Shown here: piece after piece, positions 51,101 to 59,105 of the stretch
How positions within the stretch are numbered: the first letter of the stretch is position 1
Layout of the letters: each line of letters begins with the position of its first letter
Assembly: GCF_030867145.1 (NCBI RefSeq)
Contig: NC_134429.1
Coordinates: 18,957,115 to 19,021,114, forward strand
Source of the DNA: Opisthocomus hoazin
Lineage: Eukaryota; Chordata; Aves; Opisthocomiformes; Opisthocomidae
DNA length: 64,000 bases
Direction: 5' to 3'
The notes under the pieces: model-generated
What the model was told of the DNA's origin: nothing
Seen by the model: only the letters and a program-made list of their open reading frames with translations
Databases searched by the model: none
Translations under genes and position numbers: made by a program

Positions 51101-54100
51101 TAACCACAACCATGAGTTTTCTGATCTAGAGAAAAAAGTTGTGGGGTTTGGGTCTTTGTGACGGGCTAGGTGGTGTTGGAGTTTTTTTGTTTGTTTGTTT
51201 GTTCAGGTTTTTTTTAATTACAGTGTCCTAGTTACTTTTAATCCGTAAAACTCTCCCTATGGGAACAGTTGCAGTCGTGGAGCTTGGTGTTTGTTTGCCC
51301 ATTCTGCAAATAAGACAGCAAATATGCCTGAAGTGCATGTGTATTTCTTCTGTGTAGCAGCAGAATAAACTGTTCCTGCAGTGAAGGGGCTGGGATAGCG
51401 GTAAAAGCTTATAAATAGATTAAAAAAAAAAAAAAATTAGCCTAATCTAAGGAGGCTTATTTTCTGTTTCAGAGGAAGGAATCCATAGAATGATAAACCA
51501 GGGTCTCTTAGTCAAATAATGCAGCCTTTCTGTCTGATTCTTTCCTGCCTTTCTCAACTTAAACCAATCTTCTGAATTGACCGCTTGTCTGTTTAAAAGG
51601 CTAACTGTTGGAAGGATTCCTTCCGTCAAACTCGGTTGCTCAGCAACAGTGGAAGTGGAGTCAGTGTCCCATCCATACCAAATGCTTCTGAATGCTAAGG
51701 AAGTGTTCAGAGGCTCAGCCCCATCGCTTGTTCCTGGGGAGTGATCGCTCTGTCACCTGTTTTCTAGCTGAATCTGTATCATTCATTGCGAGGTGCTGGC
51801 TTCTGCTGCCAAGTGGGAAAAGACAGCTGGATCTTTTGTTGGTAAGCAAAACTATCTGCGAGATTGACAAGAAAAACAAAGTTTCCCTCTTAAAGAAATG
51901 CATCTTGTTCTCTTTCAAAGTTTACAAGATTTTTTCCTAAGTATCTCAACCCATCTTTTGTAGCTTGACATATCTTGTCAAGACAACCAAGACAGGAGAA
52001 TCCTGGCTGGAGAAGGTGCATCCAGTTTGGTGAGAGGGGGATTTGTTGCTATTCAAAAAAATTCTCTTGTGCTTAGAGCTGAGCTGAATGATGACCTCGA
52101 CGTGCTGGGTGTTAGCACGTGTGTGTAGCAGTGCACGTGTCCGTGTGCCATGTGCACTGAGCAGAGCAGACCATACGTAAGCGATAGAAACACTGTCATT
52201 TCCTGACAGAAAGAGGAATCCGGGGGCAGGAGCCGCCTTTGCAAATGCCAACATAACACGACAGGGAGGGCTAAAAGCAGTAACTTATCTGTAAATCCAG
52301 TGAGAAAACAGCTTGTGGCTGCTCTCTACGGTGACTGTTTCACAGTTTCTCTTCCTGCGAGCCCTGCCCTGTTGCCCTGTGTGGGCTGGTGAACCCCATT
52401 GTCCCCTGCTTCACCCTTCTTCCAGGGCTCCCAAGAGCCATCTCCTCTCCCAGGGAGTGGGCAGCCCCTTCCTCCATGCTCAGGTGTTTCCAGCAAACCC
52501 ATCTGAACCCCCAGGCAGAGAAGGTGCAGCTGAGCTTTTCTCACACCTGATCCAAATCTCCGTAGCCCGGGGAGTTACCGGGCTCATTTCTAGGGAGGCG
52601 AGGAGAGGGTTTGCATGCAAGTGTCTCCTTTTCTGGATTATGGAAGGTAAGCTTTGTCTCTTTTTGCTGTAGGAGTGCTGGGGGGTATAAGGAGCACTTG
52701 TAAACTGTTAGTGAGTTTATATTTTATTGTTGTTTTATGGTTACGTTTATCCAAGTGACTTCTAGGATTGCTTGGTAGCATGGAAGTTTGGGGATGCAGG
52801 TCCTGAAGTGAAAATCTGCTCGTTTTTGTGCTCTGTTGGTGTATCTGATGTATGATACACATGTGTGCTTATGGTTTTATATATATATAATATGCATATC
52901 AGATTTTTTTTGTTTGTAGGAAGGAAATGCTCATATAGGTTCTTCCCTGCAGGACTGTTCCTGAGAATGGCTTTGTATTGGGTTTTAGTGTTAGGGCTGC
53001 TACTGGGACATCAGCAAAGACACAAAAATATTTAGAAAGCAACTTGTAAAGATTTAGCAGAGGATGCAAGTGTCAGTGAAGTGTTGGAGTAGCTAGCCTC
53101 AGTAGAGTGCTGGTAAGGAATATTGGTTACTACCCTAAAACTTTCTGGAAAATGGTATCTATATGAACAGACAGATGCAGTGAGGGGAAAGGATGTCTTT
53201 CTGCACAGCAGCATCCATCCATCCCCAAATATTGATCTGCCGTTTCCTGCTCTGCTCGCTCTTGGCCTGGAGTGCTTCCTTGTCTGCCGCTGCCTGCGTT
53301 CTGACGCTGCAGCTGGATTCCCCAGGCGTGCTGCTGTCCCGGCTTGCTTGTCCTGGCCTTTCCAGCAGCACGTGGATGTCGCAGCGGGCATTGCTGAGTG
53401 TGGAAATTCATTCTGCAATGCCTGCAAGGACCATGTGACTCTCTCACGCCAGCTCCACATGAAATGGTAGAGTTGCTTTGCTGTGGTTGATTGTTTCTTC
53501 TGTTCTCCAGGAGGCATTAGATTGCGTTCCTCAAATCACTAGTGCCTGAGCCGACTTCCGAGTTGCACCTTGTTTTGTGTTGCCCTTTCCCTATTATTTG
53601 AATGCTTATATGCTTAGGTGTAAGGCAGCAGGAAGATCAAGCTCCATAAAACTAGGTACATACAAAATGGGCAGAAATTGTTTCACCCCAGAAAATGTCT
53701 GCAGCTGAGCAGCAAATGAGCAGCCAGGTGTTTGAAAGCTCATGGTGCTGTTTCAGGTTAATTGGGGACTGTGCAGCTTCTTATGAATTCTACTTGCATT
53801 CACCTGTGATTCATACTTCTCTTGTGGGTAGAAGAGCCATTTGAAATGTGATTTTAAATGCTTTTTTTGTTCCTTTCCTTAGGGGACTGCAGTTTCTGGA
53901 GGTGAAGTTCAGGAGCAGATCATTTCTTTACCGACAGGTACTGTTTGGTGGTGTATTCAGCACACGCTTTGCCTCCAGGAACCAAAGTGTCGCTGTCACT
54001 ATAACTATTGATCAGTTTAGCAATGTTGTGTCGCTGTGTAGTGCCATCTCTGTTACAGAGCTGGTGGAACACCTGTGTGACACACGCGGGGACCTAGCAT

Positions 54101-57100
54101 CAGGGAGGTAAGGTTCTGTATTCTTTATCTGATCCGGTAGAACCAGAATCTCTCACATTTGTGTCCAAAATGAATGTCCAAAGTCACAGAATCGTGTGGG
54201 AGGATGGAAAGTTTTGTTTTCCACAATCTTTGTCCTTGCAGTCTGAGTGGTAAAAACCAACAGACACATGTTCTCGCTCTGCTGAATGGCATTGGGCCCA
54301 GCAAAAACTGTCTGGAATTTTACTTTCTGGCTTTGGAGCAGTAAGTAACTCTGTGTTGCACAAAGGAGAGATGGGAAGACCTGATTCAGCTATGCAGGCA
54401 CGACTGCAGGATCTTTCCCTCTTCCATGCTGTCTAGTCTCCGCTGGGTTTTCTTTGAAATGACTCCAGTGGGGTTTTTGCTCCTGTCGCCAGGGGAGATG
54501 GTTCTCTCCGCAGCTTAATGGATCACCTCATTAGGAGAGAGTTGGCTGCTCTCAGTCTGCCTATCCTGGCCATGGTCACCCTCTGGAGACAGAGAACAGG
54601 CAAGAGAGGGCTTGTTATTCGGAGGAGAGAGGGGGTGTTTTGTGGGAACAGCAAGCAGCTATTTTTTATTCTATTTTGACAAACCAAATTTGTTTTTATC
54701 CTGTGCCAAGTAATGCTCTGTAAGCTCTCTGACAGTGGGTGTCTGGATATGAGCAAGGGAAGAACAACAATAGGCTCGAGAAGGGCTTGATATACAGCAG
54801 GGATTTGCTTCATCAGATGCTTTTGTGACAAGGAGAAAATGCTGGTAACCCGTTTAGTGCGTTAGAATGGAAATGCTTCTTAGTGACACTGTGCAGAGAG
54901 AACAGTTACCTGTATTACTGAGCTCAGCCTAATGCCCTTCCTGGACCTGGTTTGCAGCAGCTGCCGTGAAGCGAGCTGGCAGGCTGTGGTGAAGCAGGAA
55001 CAGGCTGTGCACGCCGAACTTGCCCTTTTCTACCTGAGCATCTGCTCTGCCCTCATCATAAAGAGGAGACTAGACTGGATGGACCTCTGCTCTCACCTCA
55101 TGTAGCTGCTATGAGAACCATTGACATCTGGATGTTTTTATTAGAGAAAAGGGTTGAACAGCCGCAGAAACTGTGTAGATATTTTTGCTGAGTAGCATGC
55201 AGAAGGGGGCAGACACCAAGCACATGGCTTTCAGATGCGTGCCATTAGTCTGCATTTAGGCTAGCTAACTCCAAGAGTGGAGACGTGAAAGCTAAAGCCA
55301 CAGCATGCAATGACCTCTAGTGAGGGGTGGATGGAATAACAGATGTGAAGGATCTGTGCTGCTTCTCTGTGCCGTCTGCTCAAAGGCAGGCTGTTGGCAC
55401 TCCACAGTGCAGTTTAAGATCAGAGGACACAGGGAGAGACAGCACTTGCCTTGGGGTAAAAATACCTTGGCTTGTTGGAGCTTTCTCCTTAACGGTGATA
55501 AACATGGCCAGGTTGCTCAGTGGGCTTTGGTTTATTCTTTTGTAAATGTTAGTGGATCAGAAACTCAGACCGCTGCTTCGTTACAGCACTACGTTTCAGT
55601 TTTTGGAGAGCCTGGTATGCTTTGAAAGGTCACAAATAGAATGAATGTTTATTTAGCCCAGATGACTGATCGTGCCTGCGCAAGTGAGATTGTCCTCTCT
55701 GATTCACCTTCTCATGCTGCTGCCAGAACACACGGGCCGGTACTGCTGTTGCCTGTAGAATTTGAGGCTGGAGGACAGTTTTCTCCAGTGTGGATAGAGA
55801 GCAGTGACTGGGAAATGGTGAAAGTGCTGTGGCAAGGGCTGAGTTTCAGTGTGGCTCCTGAGCCTGATTCTTATCTGACAGAGAAAATCTGTGGCATGTT
55901 CTCTTAGGCCGTGCGAGCTCTCCTGTGACAATGACTACAGGCAAGCCCAGGCAGAGGGAAGGGGTTCAGCTCTTGCCTGGCTGGACACCACCGGGCTGGT
56001 TCCGTTCATCACGCTGTGCCATTTCTTTCCTCTCGGAGATGCAGTTCTCCCAACGGGACTATCCGTGCAAGCCTGTTTGCTCCGGTGGCTCTGGGACAGG
56101 GCTTAGCTTTCCTTGAGCTTTATCTCTTGCCGAACAAAAGCTTGAACAGGACTGCCCTTCTCTTTTTCCTTTGTTCCCCCAGGGAAAGAGATGTTTCCCT
56201 GAGCCATCCCCAGACCCATCCCCAGAAGTTTCTTTCACAAGCCTGCTTGATGCCCTTGGGCAGCAGATAATTTGCTCGCATACGAGTCTCTGGGCAAAGG
56301 TCTCTCCAGCAGTGCCTTTCTGGAGGTTCTTCTGGCACAGCTTGAGGGGCTCTTACTTATGAGTTATTCCTCGACAGCAGCTTCGTGAGGCTGCCTTGGC
56401 TAAGAGTACGGCTGTGCCAGGAGGATTAGCGGTCGGTACTCTGCCTGCAGCACTGGAGAGCACCGTGGCCGCCACACAGGGCTGCGATAGCTAGCTAGTC
56501 ATGGGGAAGTGGCATTTGGTGTGCAGGTGGCATGGGCAGCTGCAAGTCTTGGCCCTCCTGGAATGGCACGTCTTCTGGGGATGCAGAAGGAAAGGGTGTT
56601 TTTTAGCTAAGAGGATGCTGAAGGGTGAGGGGTGTTGACGCAGGAGGTGAGCACTGCGGTGTGACATTTGCGCTAACCCACCAGGTCTGGAATTGCTGAG
56701 CGTGGAGGGAGGGAGGGAAGGGAAGGTGTGACATGCAGAGGTGTTTGAAATACCACTTTGCTGCACTGGGGGGGTGTCTGGCGGGCTGTCCTACTTGTTT
56801 TTTTTTTTCCCTCTTACTTTTTTGGCTTTCTGAGAGAGAAGCAAGTCTCTGTGTAGTCCCCCACCTGGGAACAGTGTTGCTTATGTATTAAGAACCACCG
56901 GTGAGCTCAGCTGTCCCAGCAACCCCGTGAGCTTCCTGCCGCAGAGGGATGTGTGGGTGCTGCTGCTGTTTCTGAAACAGAAACCATCATCTGCTCAGCT
57001 TTCTTCCCACAAGTGATGGCAAGAAGCCTTGCTCCATGGCAGTGCTGTGTGGCTGGAAAGCATGGTGTTACATGTCCTTATCTCATTCTTCCTAATGTAT

Positions 57101-58980
57101 TCAGTTGTAAGGAGGGAACGCTTAAAGGAAGCAGGGTGGTTTTGTCAGTTCTTTTCCCTTCCCTACCACTAGCTTTGGTCACTAGAAGATGCTCTGCCAC
57201 TGCACGTTGCAGACAAGCGTAGCTGCTGCGTGTTGTCACGTCACCCCGGTCAGCGCAGAAGCTGGGCAGTGGCAGTGATAATTAAAAACAGGGGCCTTTT
57301 TCTGCATTGCTCTCCTACCGTTAGCTCAGTGTAACTATAAACATTAGGTGGTACCAGCTTTGGAGCAGCCAGTGTCTGTAAAGTACGCACCCAGCTTCAG
57401 AAAAATGCCGTTACTTGGAAGAACTTAGCTGTAAGAAAGATTCACTAAAAGAGAATCGGTTCTGTTTTAACCAAAACCAGGGCATCTGGGAACTGTGGGT
57501 TTAATGATAATGACGTACCTCTACTGGGGAGCAGGCTGGTATCAAGAAATCATGGAGACAGCGTTGTTTCCCGAGTGAGAGGCGCTGAACTCTCTGATTA
57601 GGTTTCTAGCTTGACTTGCCATCAGCAGTGACCGTGGGCTGTTACGCAGCTCAGTGCTGCCGATAGCACGAGTGCAGGACTCCGGACAGGACTTCCTAAT
57701 CTCCTTAAGTTTTACAAGGGCAGCTCCAAAGCTGTGTTCTCTGTTTTTCCAGGTCCGAAGAATGGTTGGGGCTCTAGTTGCGGTTGGCCAGGGAAAGTTA
57801 ACGCCTCGCCACATAAAGGAGTTACTGGAGATAAAAGATGCACGAGCTTTTCCACCAAACGCCATGGCTCCGCCATCTGGACTCTTTCTAAAATCAGTGG
57901 AATATAACGAAGCAGGTAGGTGAATGCAGGGAAGGGCATCCTTTTTGTAGGAGTCGGATCTGGTACTGAGGGGAGCGGTGACACCCACAGCCTTCCTTTA
58001 CGAGCCGCCTGCCCTACGGCTCGCAGCTCTGTTCATCGCCACCCACATCACAGTGAATGCCCCGGGGGCAGAGGTGTTTCCAGCAGTTGGTATGGAAAAA
58101 ATTGTGTATTTTTTTTCCTGTTAGATTCGCTCCTCTTACTTGCAGAGTAGTAAAAGAGAAATTGCGTTGACAGTGACTTTGAGATCTCACATGAATGATG
58201 CTTTCAGTTCTCATAAATCCTGGTTCTAACCCTGTATAAAGACCAAATCGTCTGCGGTGTCTGGGTGCCTACAGATCCATTTCTGTTTGCTCGCTTCTCC
58301 CTTGGTATCTACAAGAGGATTCTACAGACTGGAGGACGGAGAGCAGATCATCCCTTTGCTTATGTGGTGGCTCTCTTAATTTAACAGCATCTGATGTAAA
58401 CTATTAACTTTTTTAGCTTAATAAAAAAAAAAGGGGGGGGGGCGGCAAATTTTCAGAAGATGGCAAATGGATAATCATGCAAGTTTGACGTCCCTGCTTA
58501 GGGGCAGCAGGTATTTAAAACAGCGAGGATTAATCTGTCTCTGATCAATCCATTGCCTGTGAAATGTGGGTGCAAAGGACTCTCCACCGCACTGCAGACC
58601 TTCTCCCGGCTGCCTCGTCTCGGCCAGACCGCAGACCTGCAGCTGGGTTGGAACACGCTGTCTCCCGCCGCAGCGGTGCACGCCGGGGCTTAAGGAGGCA
58701 ACAAGGAGCAGTGCGAGGAGCTCGAATGTAGCTCTGAGCACCTGGCCTGGCCTGGCCTTGAGCAGGCAGCTGCTGCTTGGTTTGGCCCTCTGCAGTGGTG
58801 CTTTTCCTAGCAGTGCTGGCTGTGGAGCTGTCTGCCAGTGGGGAGGGAGCCCAGGCAGGAAATGAAGATCGCAGGTTTTAAGTACTTCCAGGTGGTTTCA
58901 GTGCCATCTTTTTCCCTAAATCAGTGTTTTCTTTTTTTCCCCTCTCAGATTTAGACACTGCAGTTGCCCCAGAAGAATAG
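33140..58980 (+). CDS. PUSL1: PUSL1, tRNA pseudouridine synthase-like 1 (spliced, 8 exons)
   Basis: PUSL1 belongs to the TruA family of pseudouridine synthases, which isomerise uridine to pseudouridine in RNA; the human protein has been reported in mitochondria. Coding exons are 33140-33198, 34488-34545, 41605-41792, 46668-46817, 49008-49181, 53883-53937, 57753-57915 and 58949-58980. They join in frame to 292 residues plus TAG, close to the ~300 of human PUSL1. Visible family marks are RYLVFFQYFGTKY at the N-terminus, SSRTDAGVHALCNAAHLD with catalytic Asp60, SFHARFSALSRTYIYRL with Tyr124, LLGTHDFSTF at 166-175, and SFLYRQVRRMVGALVAVG at 223-240. All junctions are GT-AG. The start has a strong Kozak context and no usable upstream in-frame ATG except a uORF. 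No obvious mitochondrial presequence is seen. The exon 6 donor is weak, and alternative 3' exons are possible. Confidence 0.97.
33199..34487 (+). other. PUSL1: PUSL1 intron 1
   Basis: The intron is 1289 bp, GT-AG, with acceptor TTTTGCTCTGCAG. The first part continues the CpG island. A CR1 copy lies at 33414-33549, and the rest is unique sequence with no feature. Confidence 0.93.
33414..33549 (+). repeat. CR1 LINE 3' end, plus orientation
   Basis: AATATTCAAGACCCGCCTGG, GTGACCCTGCTTCGGCAGGG and GGGTTGGACTAGATGACCCA, followed by an ATTCTGTG triplet repeat, identify a short 5'-truncated CR1. It is almost the same as the first ~140 bp of the CR1 at 156-715, in opposite orientation, suggesting the same subfamily and similar age. 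Confidence 0.94.
34488..34545 (+). CDS. PUSL1: PUSL1 exon 2
   Basis: Completes Ser20 and codes residues 21-39 (GVMETSKDQLALGVQNYLE). The GVQNYLE motif is shared with mammalian PUSL1. The donor is GAG|GTAGGC. Confidence 0.96.
34546..41604 (+). other. PUSL1: PUSL1 intron 2
   Basis: The intron is 7059 bp, GT-AG, with acceptor GTTGGCTTTCAG. It is the longest intron of the gene. It holds a possible MIR-type SINE remnant at 38285-38360 and poly-purine runs near 36085-36110 and 37218-37250. The rest is unique sequence without recognised genes; open frames in it lack splice support. Confidence 0.92.
38285..38360 (+). repeat. Possible MIR-like SINE remnant
   Basis: GGGTAAAGTGCTTACCTCCC followed by GCCTCAGTTTCCCCATAGG resembles the MIR core-to-tail segment (GGGCAAGTCACTTAACCTC, then GCCTCAGTTTCCCCATCTG). 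The match is short and old, and could be another tRNA-SINE family with the same core. Confidence 0.4.
41605..41792 (+). CDS. PUSL1: PUSL1 exon 3 (catalytic exon)
   Basis: Codes residues 40-101 plus two bases of codon 102. It carries HISSRTDAGVHALCNAAHLD with Asp60, the nucleophile conserved in all TruA-type pseudouridine synthases. The frame is open upstream of the acceptor, which is coincidental. The donor is CG|GTGAGT. Confidence 0.97.
41793..46667 (+). other. PUSL1: PUSL1 intron 3
   Basis: The intron is 4875 bp, GT-AG, with acceptor CTGTCCTAACAG. Only unique sequence is seen. Open frames around 45120-45530 and 45560-46390 have no recognisable domain and no paired splice sites. Confidence 0.92.
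46668..46817 (+). CDS. PUSL1: PUSL1 exon 4
   Basis: Completes Arg102 and codes residues 103-151. It contains SSFHARFSALSRTYIYRL, with Tyr124 in the RTYxYR motif that stacks on the target base in TruA (known for the family), and PVFEKDLCW, shared with mammalian PUSL1. The donor is GG|GTAAGT. Confidence 0.97.
46818..49007 (+). other. PUSL1: PUSL1 intron 4
   Basis: The intron is 2190 bp, GT-AG, with acceptor TGTTTTATTTCAG. It has a T-rich run near 47267-47280 and is otherwise unique and AT-rich. I see no gene in it. Confidence 0.93.
49008..49181 (+). CDS. PUSL1: PUSL1 exon 5
   Basis: Completes Gly152 and codes residues 153-209. It contains AAQFLLGTHDFSTFRS (GTHDFxxF is a TruA-family signature) and SPVRTI. 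The donor is AG|GTGAGA. Confidence 0.97.
49182..53882 (+). other. PUSL1: PUSL1 intron 5
   Basis: The intron is 4701 bp, GT-AG, with acceptor TTCCTTTCCTTAG. It holds a GTTT repeat near 51185-51205, an A-run near 51421-51437 and a TATA repeat near 52879-52890. An exon-like block with strong splice sites lies at 50410-50611, but it would put a stop straight after exon 5. No other gene is recognised. Confidence 0.92.
50410..50611 (+). other. Exon-like block (possible cryptic or poison exon)
   Basis: A strong acceptor (CTTCCCGCCTTCTTGCAG) and a consensus donor (TTTGTG|GTGAGT) bound 202 nt that are open in one frame with an ATG near 50448. Joined to PUSL1 exon 5 (phase 2) it would read AGC TAA, an immediate stop. 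It could therefore be a poison exon, part of another transcript, or a chance pseudoexon. Confidence 0.25.
53883..53937 (+). CDS. PUSL1: PUSL1 exon 6
   Basis: Completes Arg210 and codes residues 211-228, ending SFLYRQ, which joins exon 7 VRRMVG to make the conserved SFLYRQVRRM motif. The donor CAG|GTACTG departs from consensus at +4 to +6, whereas a GTAAGG donor lies 170 nt downstream with the frame open between them. Confidence 0.96.
53938..54107 (+). CDS. Candidate in-frame extension of PUSL1 exon 6
   Basis: Reading through the weak exon 6 donor keeps the PUSL1 frame open for 56 codons, beginning VLFGGVFSTRFASRNQ and ending with a consensus donor AG|GTAAGG (phase 2). Spliced straight to exon 7 this would shift frame and stop after seven more codons. 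Spliced to 54242 it stays open. No domain is recognised. This is a prediction only. Confidence 0.35.
54242..54340 (+). CDS. Candidate alternative PUSL1 exon 7a
   Basis: The acceptor is AATCTTTGTCCTTGCAG and the donor is the full consensus CA|GTAAGT. The 99 nt continue the frame of the exon 6 extension (completing Ser, then LSGKNQQTHVLALLNGIGPS) and end in phase 2 (CA). No family is recognised. It is too short to judge by coding bias. Confidence 0.35.
54493..54679 (+). CDS. Candidate alternative PUSL1 terminal segment (option A)
   Basis: A plausible acceptor (TTTGCTCCTGTCGCCAG) lets the CA left by 54340 become CAG, and the frame then stays open for 61 codons to a TGA at 54677-54679 (start GDGSLRSLMDHLIRREL). 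A GC-type donor, CAG|GCAAGA, lies at 54600. It competes with the 54958 acceptor; at most one need be used. Confidence 0.2.
54958..55105 (+). CDS. Candidate alternative PUSL1 terminal exon (option B)
   Basis: A strong acceptor (CCTGGACCTGGTTTGCAG) starts a segment that, joined to the CA of 54340, completes His. It then reads 48 codons (SCREASWQAVVKQEQAVHAE, later ELALFYLSICSALIIKRR) to TAG at 55103-55105. No AATAAA was seen within about 500 bp downstream, which weakens the case for a terminal exon. Confidence 0.33.
57753..57915 (+). CDS. PUSL1: PUSL1 exon 7
   Basis: Codes residues 229-282 plus one base of codon 283. It starts VRRMVGALVAVGQGKLTP, the C-terminal TruA-fold helix and strand, and ends APPSGLFLKSVEYNEA; GLFLKSV is shared with mammalian PUSL1. 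The donor is AG|GTAGGT. Confidence 0.97.
57916..58948 (+). other. PUSL1: PUSL1 intron 7
   Basis: The intron is 1033 bp, GT-AG, with acceptor TTCCCCTCTCAG. It holds an A-run followed by a G-run at about 58423-58442 and otherwise unique sequence. Confidence 0.94.
58949..58980 (+). CDS. PUSL1: PUSL1 exon 8 (terminal coding exon)
   Basis: Completes Asp283 and codes nine further residues, LDTAVAPEE, then TAG at 58978-58980. The tail is short and acidic and differs from the longer human C-terminus, which is the least conserved part of the protein. The poly(A) signal follows 98 nt later. Confidence 0.93.
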
Positions 58981-59105
58981 CAGCTCTGTGAGGTTCAGCC
59001 GTGTCCGAAGGGACTGTTGTTGTGGAGATGTGATGGAGGTTTGCCAGGCGCTCTTCACACAATACACAGTCTTGTCCCAATAAAAATCATTGACTGTGGC
59101 TGCAG
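58981..59105 (+). other. PUSL1: PUSL1 3' UTR
   Basis: A short 3' UTR of about 120 nt is implied by the stop at 58980 and the AATAAA at 59079. The exact cleavage site is not visible but is expected 10-30 nt after the signal. Confidence 0.75.
59079..59084 (+). terminator. PUSL1: Poly(A) signal AATAAA of PUSL1
   Basis: CCCAATAAAAATC holds a canonical hexamer 98 nt after the stop codon. T-rich and GT-rich sequence follows at 59190-59315, consistent with downstream cleavage elements. Confidence 0.85.

Larger units (their letters stand above)
53938..57752 (+). other. PUSL1: PUSL1 intron 6
   Basis: The intron is 3815 bp, GT-AG, with acceptor CTGTTTTTCCAG. It contains the candidate alternative coding segments annotated between 53938 and 55105. 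The rest (55106-57752) is unique sequence with a T-run near 56799-56808 and no gene recognised. Confidence 0.9.
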
